Shown: positions 24,154-38,984 of the stretch, piece after piece
Layout of the letters: each line of letters opens with the position of its first letter
Position numbering within the stretch: position 1 is the stretch's first letter
Assembly: GCA_947179485.1 (NCBI GenBank)
Contig: OX359247.1
Coordinates: 34,572,801 to 34,636,800, forward strand
DNA from: Allacma fusca
Lineage: Eukaryota; Arthropoda; Collembola; Symphypleona; Sminthuridae
Reading direction: 5' to 3'
DNA: 64,000 nucleotides
Translations under genes and position numbers: made by a program
Notes under the pieces: generated by a model
Told to the model about the DNA's origin: nothing
The model's database searches: none
Seen by the model: only the letters and a program-made list of their open reading frames with translations

Positions 24154-27100
24154 CTATGGAGAATTGTCGCTGGAATCTGGTGATGATGGTGCATCCAATG
24201 ACTTGCGAAGTTTCCAGATGTGAACAGGTCCTTCCCTGCAGTAAATGAAAGATAAAATATCAATTGAATCAGATAGATAATCCCATCAAACGGCCGGTAG
24301 ACATAGTCATTATGTTTTCCGAATGGTCATATTGAAACATTTGTAAAGAATTATTCAGTCTTGACTGAGAAAGTCTCCAAAACTTCACTTGTCCAAAGCT
24401 GCTTGCACATTTTATAAGAGAGAGTTAAAATATGTAGTAAAAGGGTACATAGAAAATTATATATTAGCAATTATGTAGTTATTGTAGGAATGAGTAGAAT
24501 TTCCAAATGCAAATAATAACTTACTGGCTTCCAGTGAAGATCAAGCTGGAATTCGTAGCTAGACAATTGACAGCTCCCTTATGAGCATCCACTTTTCCCA
24601 GTTCCCTACAGCTCTCCACACTCCATATTTTCACCATTCCATCCCTACCGGAGGACAAAAATACGGAGTCGTTTTTTGGTGCAAAAGCTAAGCCAGTGAT
24701 CCAGCCGCCATGAGCGTTGTTAATGGATACAACCATTTCCTTGCGATGTAAATCCCACCGCTTAATGCATGTATCACGAGATCCAGAGAATAGAACGCGG
24801 TTTTGCATCGCAAAGGTTTCAATACCGTCGTAATGTGGCGGTTCTAGAGTCCAAGATGCGCCACTAGAATCCGAAGGACCCGTGGAAGAAGCATTGTTGG
24901 AATATTCATAAACTTTTATCGAATGATCTTTGGAGCCCGTTACAAATGAGCTTTCATCAAGTGCCATACAAGTAACAGCAGATCCGTGCCGACCAGCCAG
25001 GAGGCCAACAGATTGAAATTTTCTCAAATCCCATCTTCGCACTCGATCCCCAAATGGTGTAAACATATCTTTAGGCCCTACGCATACACAATTGACTAAC
25101 TGCTCTCCAGGAGGCAATAAGTTAAGTCTTGACGTTGGATCAAATTTCACACTATCGTCCGCCATTACACCGGAGGAGCAAAGAGTTTTAACACAGTTAG
25201 TTTTACCATTCATTCGAAAGTCCCAGACTTTAATATAGCAATGGGATGTGGTTAGAACAAGTCGGAGATCCTCAATGTACCGGACGCATAAAACATTATT
25301 TGGATGCCCTGCCAAGGTCTGAATTTCCGTGCCAGTTGTCAAATCCCAAATTTTTGCAGTGGAATCTTTGGACCCAGTAAAAAGTTTGTCTTCCGTTGCA
25401 AAAACTGATAGTACAGGTTTAGAATGACCTTCAGCAATGGAAACGTTCAGCAGAATATTTCGACTGGAGCTCTGAACAAAAACACAATATTGTATTATTG
25501 TATACTAGTTATTGTATATTACATAGGTATTCGATATGTACATCAATGCATTAACGTACTTATGTATCTACTGACAATGAAATGATACTAATAGGTACAT
25601 TATGATCACCATATTCAATTTATTCATTTTTTAACTTACAGTGCCCCGTACTGATCGTATGATCCCCACCCCGCCAGTTTCGTTTCCCTGACTTCCAAAC
25701 AAGCGTTGGAAAACGTTATTATCATTATTAGTCCTCCGCTGTGAGTTAGGCGACCCGGGAGGTGTGTTACTGGGCGACCTTCATGTTAATAAAAATGCGT
25801 TAGGCATCGCAACATATCGTCATTCATAACATACGATTCCATTGGAAAGGTAGGTTGTTAGAATTTACGACATATAAAGCAACAATTATTAATATAATAG
25901 CCAAGATAGTATGATCATCAATGTTCGCATGCATGCAATGTAACTCAGATGCAAGCAGCAAGCAATCAATTGAGTGAGTAAATTTTTTTGAAGTGTGTGA
26001 GTAAAAACTATTAGTAAATTCTTAATTACTCATAGCGGTCGTGCTCGGGACTTTTATCCACCAGGAAAGTGGTATTCATGCGATCAGCAGTAGCTAGATT
26101 ATTATTGGTAGCTTTGAGCCGCGAAACCCCACTGGCCACAACAGCTGGCCTCCGATTAGGGTAGCTATTAGTGGAGCGAGCGGAATCATTGGAAGCGTTG
26201 GAAGGGGGGATCGGTGGATTGAAGGTTTCCCCTGGTGGTACTACATAAGTATTCCGGCGACCTCGAGACGACCCCCGAACGGAATTAACTCGTTTAAATT
26301 CGTCTGGTAGTTGAACTGAAATTTGAATACCAATTTATAAATAGAAAAAACATCATAAAAATTATAGCCGGAGATAATAGCAAACATATATTTTGGGTTT
26401 TGTTATGTGGCAGTAAATTACCATCAGGAAGTTCTGGTTCTACACTAAATGTATCACTTCCATTAGTTCCCATAAGGAGTTCTGAAGGAGTGGCAGTGAG
26501 CCTCCTGGCCTTTCTCTCCGATTTTGGGGCCGCTGGCTTCACGAAAAAAGTAGCATCACTTCCATTACTGCTACTTCCGGGCAAACTGCAAAATATTAGC
26601 AAATTAAACCACTAGTTCAACTTTTGTCGTTTTATCCAACCTATTCCTTAATTATTAAATATAAAGTAAATACTTATAAAGTAAAATAATTTAAACTATT
26701 TAAGACTGAATGCAATGATTTTTTTGAGAATTAAATAAAATAATTAAATAAAATTAACCTTTCAGTTGATCCATTTATGCTCTCATATTGGTAATCCCTT
26801 TTTAAGCTTTGAAACTTTGCAAGGAGTTCAGGTGGTAGAAAAACGGACTCAGGGTGATTCAGCATAATATGACGTAGCAAATCTTGTGCAACAATTAACT
26901 CCCTTTCAGTCTGTGGGAAAAAATTATAATTTATCTCTCATAAACACATGCCTAGGTGTAAATGTAAAAACGAATTTCAGGAAAATAATACTTATTATTC
27001 ATGTCCTTACATGTTTAAGTCTTTCTTGAGCCTCTGTTTCTTTTTTTGTAGAGTTTGCACATTCGGTCATGGAAGCGACACTTTGCTCATACAATTTGTT

Positions 27101-30100
27101 GAAGACGTAGCCAACTTCCTGATTATTAAGCTTGCCTACCAGATTAGATAAATCAGGATTCTCTTCATCCTCTCTCGCACTGGTGAGTTCCACAATACTC
27201 CTCTGCAGTTCATTGACTTTTTCCTCAACATATAGCATCTTAGCACTCAAGTTATCAATGTACTCATTGATAGTGTTTAAATCAGCTGGGCTAGCCATTT
27301 CCATCTGGAAAGTTTTGAATAATATCAAATACAGCAGAGAACCATTTATTTAGGTCAGATACAAATTTAAAACCAAAAACTGCAAATAAAATGCAAAGTA
27401 AATATGCATACCTGCAGTTTAACCTTATCCTTCATTAAAGAGTCAATCTCAGTCTTCAAAGACTTTCTTTCTTCAATCAGACTCAACATTTCTTGCTCAA
27501 AATTGGATAGAGTCTGTTTCGTAGTGACATTCTTAACCATATTGGTCATAATTCTTCCCCATTTCTGTTTAGCTTTAACCGGGCTAACTTTTAGATGAAT
27601 TTGACCACTAGCTTTTGCACTCATGGTTTTGATTTTCTTGAGAGCATTGACCTCCTCTAGCTTTCTCTTAAGCACAACGTCTTTTTTTCGTGCCTCCCCT
27701 TCCAAGGCTCGAATTGCAATGTCCTTCTTTCTCTGTTCTTTCTTCAGCTGATTAATCTCCCTGATTCTTTTAGTCTCGATATCTCTCCAACGGATTCCTT
27801 CATCCTTTATTTGATTCATCAACTTAACTTTGATCCTCTTCATGTTGTCTATCTCCGCCCGGAGTGTGTTGATCTGTCGCTCGTACTGTACTTGGTTTCT
27901 CAACACCCTGGCATGTTCCTTTTGTGCGGACTGCCACTTTTTGAGTTCCGAATTAAGAGAGGTTAATTTTTTCTCGTAATCTTCTTTCACTTGTTTCACC
28001 TTATCTTCGCCTCTCACGGAGCTGAGGACCTTATCCCTCTCAACTTCGGTAGCCTTAATACGATTCATGAGGCAGGCTAACTTCTGCTCATACTGCGACC
28101 GCATTTGCTCCATTCTAGCTTGGCTGGCTTCAAGTTGTTCGATTAGTCGGAGTTTCATGGTGATTTCGTTTGTTACGTTAGCCAGTTGTATATCTGCTGC
28201 CATGCTGGGCTCATTTTCAGTGTCGTCATCCTCCGAATCAGAGGCACTAGAATCGTCACAGGTATTATGGAGCCTTTGGAGTAAATCCTGCTCCTTCTCA
28301 ACTTCCTTCTTGGCTTCTTCAATCAGTTCGTTGATGTCGTTGTAATTAGAAGTAGTGTTGGATCTAGGGGAAAGCAATTTATTCGGTCTAGGTGACATTA
28401 AACTCTTTCGCATGGACTCACAAGTGGCTTCCGCTTCCAATAGCTTCGCTCGGAGCTCCTCAATTTCTTGCATATAGCCCTTGACTAAATTTGTGAGATC
28501 AACTGTAGCTCCAGCATCACCTCCATTGTTGCTGATAGCATCTTGCACAACTCTCTCTGCTAGTAATTCAGAATTTTTAGTCGTGAGCATCTCAATAGTT
28601 TCCTGCATAGCCTTTACCCGATTTTTCAACGAGGTTATTTCCGTATGAAGCATCACATTCTCTCTCCACGTGTCTGTCAAATCATCATCACCAGAACAAC
28701 CGGAGCGCTTTCCTTGTTTGTACTCCAAGAGCTCGTTCTGCAGAGACTGGATTTCTTGCTTCAGTAGTGCAATGGTCCGAGAACTTTTATCCTGGTTAAT
28801 GGTAATCCTATTTTTAATATTCCGAGCCCTATTGGCATATTTGAGAGAGTTCAATGTTTCGACAAAATCTCTATCACATGGGGAGACACAGGCTATCATA
28901 ACAGTGCGGCTGTTCCCTCCCAGGGAATCTTGTAGCAAGCGTGTTAATTTGGAATCTCTGTAAGGAACGTGAAGGACTCTCTTGGAGGTGTCACCCAAAG
29001 CAGAAATTACATTTCCTAATGCAAGTAATCCCATATTAATTGTGATCCCTTCTTTAGCTCTTTCGCCCACAGCTCCAGTTCTTTTCAAACGCTCTGAGCC
29101 CGCCAGATCCACGAAGTGAAATTTCGCCGTTAAGGTCTCAAACTCTGTTTGGGACTCTGGCTCGTCCCCACTAACTACCCGCTGCTGCTTGATATGCAAG
29201 GTAAATATAGCATGGGATCGGCTGGATTGGTCATTCATATTTGTAGAGGCAGTGGTTCGAGAGAGGGCACCGTTTCGAAGGCACTTCATCGTGCTTTCCG
29301 CCGTTTCCACATTTTTCGTTCCAATCCCTACAATGTAAATCCCACCAGCGGGATCTTCGTGGATTTTGATAGAACCTGTCGTCTGCGGTCGACGATTCAT
29401 TCCTGTAGAACTCTGAAACAGTAATTATTCAAAAATTATTCAACCAACAGCTCCTTTAAACCGGTTATATATATGCATATGCTTCAGGCATTTGGTGTGT
29501 GTATGTATGGATATCTAGTTAAGTTGAGGTTTCAGTTTACCCTTCGAAATGCATACGAAAATTTATTAGAAATTTCCCAAAGATATGGTATTACATCTAG
29601 ACAAACAGTTGTAATAAAAATTTCTACGTGAAATCATGCACTTCGATACACCAGAGTAGGAAGAAGAAAAAGAATGAAGAATCTGAAAATCATACATCTC
29701 TTATTGAATTACCGATTTGGCCGTCGCAGTTAAGTCAGTATCACTTGGAGGCGAGGATAAAGGACGGAAATGAGGAACCCATGGCTTTTCACCGGGCGCC
29801 TTCTAGTAACGTACGAGCATGCCACCAACCACCAAAAACAACATGGGAAACCAAGCAAGATGACAATTTACACCAAATAAATTGTTAGTTATTACAAATA
29901 TACATAAATAATCTTTTTAAGTAGATTTGTGCTAGTGCTAGCATCTTGTTAGGGTAAGTAGGCCAAAATACTGATAAACGTAAGCAAGGGTAAAGTACAT
30001 TTGTACATTAGGTACAATTATTAGATAACGAATGCGGCTATTAACAGCTGGTAAAGAGACACTCAACGTGCTGTTGACTTGAAAGTCATTAACATTACGT

Positions 30101-32953
30101 GTCATATCATCTGTTTAGGATACACATGCAAGGGCACTTAAACGTGTGCATACGCACATACAATCCATCATCATTATAACTGTCAGGAGTTAAGTATATT
30201 ATATTTAAATATCAAAGTAATTTGTGAAAATGATTGGAAAATACGGATGACACAGTCGTCATCATAACTACAATCTACAGTCTGCATATAACCTTATTAG
30301 TACAGCAAGTATGAAAATGTTAATGAAATTTTGCATAAGGTGATGAAAATTGAAAAACATTTCCACCATTAGAAAATAAATTTAATGTCCTTCCATTCTA
30401 CAAACTGAAACTGTGAAAAATATATAATGTATCGGCCAAGATTATTCCTACACCACACTCTCTCATGATCATGAAAGCTATAAAGCGATAAGGTAACGAC
30501 AGCTTTGCACAACAAGGCAAAGACAAAATAACCTTGAAGCGTGTAAATCAAGAAGTGCAGGGAAAAAACCAAACGTTTAAAGGTGAAGGAGAATTGTCAG
30601 ATCGCCAACGCTTGACTACCCACAACAATAAGCACATGATAATTCTGTTTTTAGTAGCCAAATTGTACCACATGCAATCATGTTATATGAGTGATCACAT
30701 CACACAATGACACAGGTAAAAATTGTACAAAAGGAAATATTTGTCTGGACAAAAAAGGATATTTGCTACCATAAAAGGAACGTTTCAAATTCAAATGGAA
30801 TCAATATTTAGCATGGTTCTTTTCCTTGTTTAATAAGGCTTGTGTCTGTGGGTTTCATACTCAAGATTCACGTGTATCAGTAGTACCCACATATACCTAT
30901 AACTATTTGCCAAATAACTACGGATTTTGTAGGCTTCATTGACTTTACCTTAACTTCAGGCTCGATGAGGTCAAATACTTCCTCATTGTATAATTCCACA
31001 AACTGAGCGCTGACTTTGAATTCTGGAGGAGGATGACCAGACTCTGAAGCTTGTTTCCTCAGCTCATCAATCTTGTAAAACAAATAGTACACAGCTCGGG
31101 GAATAATACCCTGGTTTTCGTTCAGGACTGTTGAGTTTAAGGACTCAACATCAAAACCAGTCCCCATTGTATGAGTCTTGCCGCTACCCGTCTACAATAA
31201 AAAAAATGAATGAAGTCATTTTATCTCGACTTGCCAACAAGTGCTGATAGCTATGCTACGTATAAAAATAAATATTGACATTAGGAAAGCAAATAATTGT
31301 TTCCCTTTCATACACACATGGTTTTTTGATGTAAGTACACGGGAAAAACAGTTGCGTATATACGTACCTGCCCATAAGCAAGAATGGTTGCATTGTACCC
31401 TTCCAAGCAACCATCCACCAGCCCGGTAACGGTTTGAAATACCGACTCTTGACTCGCGTCCGAGTCGAAGCAATAATCATATGTAAATGCATGATTGCCT
31501 CCAATCCACACCTGAGGTGTTCCGGGCGTTACGCTCGTACAAATTTGACATCCATCGATAATTTCTCGTGTCAATGGCGGGCGGATCCTGTAAAACCCAT
31601 GAAATGAAAGAACAAATAATATTACCAACGGACGGGGAAAAAACTCAAGCAATAAAGCTTTACCGTATATAATTATTGACATGGCCCACATAAATTAAAA
31701 TTCGTTTCCCTGTACACTATGTTCGCATCCGCAATCCATACCACAGAGAATCTCAGTCTTGTAAAAAAAAGTTATGGTCCAAATTATGCTCCTATACCTA
31801 CAATTTAGCACAGCATCATACGACATACGATACATCCCTACCCTACATAGCTACAGCTCCTTTCCTCAACAACAACTAAAACAGAATAGAAATGACCCAT
31901 TAATGAATTCAGGAAAACCCACGTGTATCAGGTATCCAATGCGGTATAATAAATGCGAAATCATGAAGTGTTAATCTCTCGTTGAATTATATATAAATAC
32001 ATAATCCTTCTTATGTTCTTATCTCAATCAGTGTGTATCAGAACAAAACTCAGACAGGCATGGGAAAAAAAATTAGCAACGGTGAATGAGCCACCAGGGA
32101 TAATCCTTCCTAAACAATCAAGCCAAGTAAACGTCGAGAGATACCCAGTATTTGATTACTAACCACGTATATACCTACACATTCATTCCTACACACTAGT
32201 TCATTCCTTCTTGTCTTCTTTGAAGCGTTACAGAGAATGTATTATAATTAGCTCTCCGTCGATGAAAAAGTTTTATCAGAGAAATCTTGCAGAATTATCA
32301 TAATAAAATAGCCTCAACAAACTCCAAGAGATGAATAATTCATTACGAACAATAATGCTTAACTCTTTCAACATTACACAACATTCCTCCAACAAGCTAT
32401 ATACAAATGAGTTAATCCAATATTTGTGAAACGTAAATATTTTTGAATGTCACCAGTCCCTAATATGGAGCTTGTCATTGAGAAACATAAGGTTGTGCCT
32501 TTGAGCTGAGAGGACTAAAAAAAAAACTCGACCGACACTCTCACACACCGCGGCTTGACTTATGTAAATAAAAGAACACACGGTGTACATACAACAACTC
32601 TATACACTTACTACGACTCCCAGCTGATAAAAGTAACCTAATAAGCACAGTAAGATTTGTTTTTATGTATATGCTCTCCAGCATTATGCAAACTATATAC
32701 GCTCATAAACTTGTTCTTCTTTTTAAGCGCTAACCGTTTGGCATTTATCTCCCTACACTTCACTTCACAGATCAAATCTCAATTGAATTTAACCATCTAC
32801 GGCGTACAGCATTAAGATTACTACTTGAGATAATCGTTAGAATAAATAATAAATCTTTGAATTCCGATCAGGACAGGACAATCCTTTGAAAAAATTTTTA
32901 AACAAGATACTTTACCTCACGGCAACTCGCACACTGCTGCTATCCTCACTCAT
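24154..32953 (-). CDS. KIF21: Kinesin-like protein KIF21 (kinesin-4 family)
   Basis: Plus-end-directed microtubule motor of the KIF21A/B type, which also restrains microtubule growth. Eleven exons join in phase: 32953-32916, 31587-31368, 31191-30949, 29412-27412, 27304-27011, 26910-26759, 26585-26422, 26315-26030, 25778-25640, 25471-24525, 24235-24154; about 1521 aa (human KIF21A about 1670). Exon 1 gives [13 protein letters not shown] and the start. The P-loop GQTGSGKT (85-92) spans the exon 2/3 junction. Switch I NDQSSRSH and switch [15 protein letters not shown] are in exon 4, followed by [20 protein letters not shown] and the neck at [13 protein letters not shown] long coiled coil fills the rest of the 2001-nt exon 4 and exon 5. 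A disordered Ser/Asn-rich linker (exons 6-9) leads to a C-terminal WD40 propeller (about 1180-1521, with repeats such as [13 protein letters not shown] and [13 protein letters not shown]), ending [14 protein letters not shown]. No disrupted motif was seen. Confidence 0.95.
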
Positions 32954-35586
32954 TGCTCCTGGTTTCCTTCCGGCGAGCGATGATTTTTCCCAATATTCTC
33001 CCTTCCTACCCAATAATTATCATGTGTGGGATATTATTGATGACTTTCTCGCCGATCCCAGCAACGGATGACCAGAGGAAATCCAACGGACAGGGGAGAC
33101 AGGAGTCCAGCCCAACGACCGTACACGCTCTTGATTGATGTGTGCCCAAGCAAGATGAACAAATGAAGGAAATCCGGTGTAATAAAAATCTAAACATCAA
33201 ATTTTGCGACGAGTTATTAATAAAAATAAAACTCAATCCTCCCCGCAAGTCCCTCCTCCAGAAATAATCCTCATGTATACTTAATTTATTTATACCCTCT
33301 TACAAAATTACAATCTAAAATAACTGATTGGCAGGGACGTCGTCCCCAGTCTCAGTCCTCAATATTTTAACTCCTGCCCTTATTTCCTTATTACTTTAAT
33401 GCCTAGCTCTCTTCCGGAAAAAAATAGTACATGACTGCACGCTACAAACTACTACCATCAAAACCCCATACCTATTTATTTACCATCTAACTCCCAAATC
33501 TCCAACAATTTCAAAACTTCACGCTTCCATTCACGCGTTTAAAATTTAAGCCAAAGATTACAAAAAGATTAATATTACTCCCAGTCCAATAAACCAAAAA
33601 AAAAACATACAAATCAACAAAAATACTATTAACCCCCCTTTACAATCTCATTCAAAACGAATTTAAAAATCCAACATTTTAAATTCTAATCATCCTTAAA
33701 AATTTTGACATTACACCTCTACTACAAAAATAATGCATGACAATAATAATTATTTTTAAAAACTCACCTCCTCGTAACAATCAATTACTTTGAGTTTACT
33801 TTTGGAAATGTCATCAACATCTAATAATCCACAGAAATAATTTTATTTTGCCTCGGTAATATTTTTGCGAGGGAGAAATTCCTATTCCCCCAATATTGAA
33901 TATTTGAATACTCTAAATTCTAGGTCAGCCAAAAAAGCTCTCTTTCACGTCACAGATTATATCCAGGTCGCTGTAATTAACAGTCTATATTTTGTCCCTC
34001 TAGATTTATATTAAATAAAGTAACACATTCCTACATATATGTTACATTTTGCTCCAGCAGGAATATTACCGTTCCAACTTATACTAATAAACCGTCCTTC
34101 ACTTGTCACTACACTTGCACTCACTCATATTCACAAAATTCAGGGGAAATACTAATAATGCAAGGTCGGGAGGAATATTGTAGGGAATAAAAATGAAAGT
34201 TTCCTTTAAAGAGTAATTAATTCTCTGCATTCGTGGATTTATCTAAAAATTCAATCTAAACTTAAATGTTGGAAAAAAAATAACTTGGGACTCAACTTGG
34301 GGAAAAGTGCATGGACTGATGAGTATCGAAGTGTGGAATCGTGATCGGAAGTAAATAGAGTGAACAATCAACGGTCAACTAACAGACCTCGACTGCTCCA
34401 CTCACACCACACACAGTATAGAAACCTTTCGGCAAAGAGATTTCCCATTCCATTAATATCGTATGTATATGAGAAGGAGCAAAAATGTAAAGTGTGGGAC
34501 TGTGCTAGTGCTATTGCCTTTTGCCTTAGAGACACTACTACCGTATACTGTATACTATACCGTACGGCGTACTGTAGTAAAAAGGTTCTTCTTGTGGTAA
34601 TATATACAGTAACTATAGGGCAATGTTGAATCCCTAAACTTATTATTCCCAGTATGCGAGGAGAGCCTTCAGAACTCAGGAGCATGCGTTATAAGGCGAA
34701 ATTGCCGGAAGCTATTAAGAAGGAAATTAGACTATGCCTTTTTAAATAAGCTCCTTTTTATTCCTTCGGAAAAAGTTCCCACTGTAGATATGTTTGTCAA
34801 TATAATTTGTATAGGAGTGTATATATTGGCTCTGGCTGTCTGTGGCGGACTTAATTGCGTCCACGTCCACCTACACCGTTGTAATGTTCAATTAATTGTT
34901 TTAATGCCATTTTTATCCCTTCCCTCCCCCACTTGAGCTAAATGGAAAGGGTTTAATTAAAGGGAATATTTTTTATGAAGAGGCTTTTTTATGGGCTGAA
35001 CATCTCCGGGTGAATTTCAAAGTATGAGGTGTATTTACGAGTATGTTATTAATAATCAGGTGGATCTCTGCACTTGTACATTTGGTTGGGTATAATGGGA
35101 AAGGAAAAGAAATTGGAGTCAGAGGAAAAAGGAGGATGACGGGTTTAATATGAGATGAACGAGTCAGATTGACAAAATGAGCCGGCATCCTGTGTCTGGG
35201 CTTGGGAACAACACAATGCGATCAATTTATAGATTTTCCCTAGCTATGCGTATGTTTTTATCTTGAAGGTTAAGTACTTGAGAGGGGGTATATAGATTAG
35301 GAGAAAAGTATGTAGAGGTAAATAGAGACAATTGAAGGTTTTAAAATGGTATGTAATCTAGGAGTAGTAAAAATTACGTTTTGCAGATATTCCTAACATT
35401 GAGACGGTGTGTATATGTAGGGTTTTACAATTAGTTGACATTTGACATTTAGAAGTGGGACATTTGATACTTTTGTTTAGGAGGGCGGGTGTTTCTTGGG
35501 ATGTTTGTAGAGTAGAGTGTAGTTTGTGTACAGCTAATGAGGCGAAATTAATAAATCGTGAGGGGTTTAGAAAGTAATAGTGGCGA

Positions 35587-35615
35587 GGGAGAGATAGAGA
35601 GAGAGAGAGAGAGAG
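35587..35615. repeat. (GA)n microsatellite
   Basis: GA dinucleotide run with one interruption (gagatagagaga...), between KIF21 and PSMA5. Confidence 0.9.
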
Positions 35616-35661
35616 TTGGGAAAAGTCAGAAGAGACTGGTTATTGTTTTTTTTCCACGTAT

Positions 35662-35667
35662 TTTATT
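35662..35667 (-). terminator. Candidate poly(A) signal of PSMA5
   Basis: AATAAA on the minus strand, about 160 nt past the PSMA5 stop codon, a plausible 3' UTR length. Confidence 0.45.
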
Positions 35668-35824
35668 TTGTAACAAATTAGCTTGGGATTAAACCTGTAA
35701 ACAGACTGATGTGAAACTTTAAATAGTTTTTAAAAATCATACCGAATATTTTAGCCGTAATGTTTTTTTTTGTAAATAGAATTGATGTAACATATAAGAT
35801 GTAAGAGGAGTTTAATTTGCTTGA

Positions 35825-37690
<1,866 letters not shown>

Positions 37691-38733
37691 TTAGTCATAG
37701 TCAGTGATGACAATTTTGGGGACAATATGACGAGGCCTGAAGGGCCGGTTGATAGTTCTGGAATGAGGGATCTTTGCTGTGGAACTAGTCGCTCCGGTTT
37801 GCTCATGAAATAGCTGTCGGAGCCCGAAGGAATAGACGGAAATGTAACTTTGGAGAATGAGGAATCCGAAGTATGCCAGAATGAGATTCCATTTGTAATG
37901 ACGCTCATTAAGAGTAATATTGAAGATGATCAGGACCAGGAGGGCAAGGACCAATATTGAGGACATTCCCATATGAACAAGGCAAAGTATCCCAGTTCTC
38001 TGGAAAATGTTTAAAAAATCAATTCAACTTTAGATGCTATTTCTTTCCTTGTTTATACTATCTCCTTATAGGATTATGGAGATGTAAAAAAGGTAAAATT
38101 AATAGAAGCTTACAGAAATCGCACACACGAGCATGAGGACACCGCATAGGGCACCATAACCGAAGACCATTATTTCAACCTGGTCTATAACTAACGAGGC
38201 TTGGCGTCAAATACAAACTTGCGAACATATGTTTTTATGTAAGCCTGGTACATGTACAATGTTATAAACTAGGTAATGGTCATAGTTGTTGTGATTTCTT
38301 ACCGTTCACGGATTGATCTGTTAGTTCATTTCTCGAGATCTCCTTCATGTCTCCAAGCTCATTTGTAAAGAGTAAAAACGCTACCTTCATTCCTGCCATA
38401 CCCAACCAGATGATCTGAAAGGTGGGGAATATTTACGGCCTATCAATCAACCATGCCCTATTTTTTTTGTACCTCTGATACAGCTAATGGTGCATTTAAG
38501 AATGAGCTAACAAATTCGTAGGCAGCAACAACATAGGCCCACTGCTCTAACTTCCCCCCACAACAGCAAGGCTGGAAATGTCTACGAAATTTCCTCTTGC
38601 CCCGATTTTTTCTCTGGCACCGCACTGGTGACGAAGCGACACTAAATTCATGGTTTGGAGAATTATTTGGGACGGAGAAAGTGCCATCGTCAAAAGTAAA
38701 CACTTGATTGTCGTAGGACGGAAGATCTTGCAT
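37691..38733 (-). CDS. Unnamed four-pass membrane protein with a CCC cysteine cluster
   Basis: Four exons join in phase: 38733-38473, 38414-38303, 38184-38114, 37999-37691; 250 aa. The N-terminal 60 or so residues are hydrophilic, ending in a basic stretch (RKNRGKRKFRRHFQP) and CCCGG, a likely juxtamembrane palmitoylation site (inference). Four hydrophobic segments follow: around YVVAAYEFVSSFLNAPLAV running into IIWLGMAGMKVAFLLF, VEIMVFGYGALCGVLMLVCA, LVHMGMSSILVLALLVLIIF, and WNLILAYFGFLILQSYISVY. The C-terminal tail is basic and ends ITDYD. I do not recognise the family. LAPTM-like or DUF4728-like arthropod membrane proteins share this layout, but I see no decisive motif. It lies head-to-head with the ataxin-10 gene, 251 bp apart. 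Confidence 0.72.
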
Positions 38734-38984
38734 GGCAAAATGGGTTGTGTACCAAATTTTGTATCATATGAATGGGCCATTAACCAAATTGCCTGTGAAA
38801 GCGGAAGTTAGAATCGATAGGTGGCAGCACTGAATTGCAGAAATGCTTTGATTAGTGTTTGAATAGAATAATATTCTTTACGATATAGTCTCGAAATTGA
38901 AACGGGAGAAATTTTATTGCAACAAATAATTAATGTAACAGTAAGAAACAAAAATCTTGGTTATTTATCCAATAGAAGTATATT
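38734..38984. promoter_or_regulatory. Compact bidirectional promoter (four-pass membrane gene / ATXN10)
   Basis: The start codons of two divergent genes are 251 bp apart, so the promoter must be shared or overlapping. It holds an ETS-like CGGAAG and AATCGATAGG near 38802-38822, close to the DRE element (TATCGATA) common in insect housekeeping promoters. Function is inferred. Confidence 0.55.

Larger units (their letters stand above)
32954..35824. other. Upstream region of KIF21, no gene seen
   Basis: Presumed 5' UTR, promoter and possibly a non-coding first intron of KIF21, which is transcribed leftward. The plus strand is C-rich from about 33.25 to 34.45 kb and G-rich from about 34.5 to 35.6 kb. 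The flip near 34.5 kb may mark the transcription start (inference). The right end is the PSMA5 3' UTR. Confidence 0.45.
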
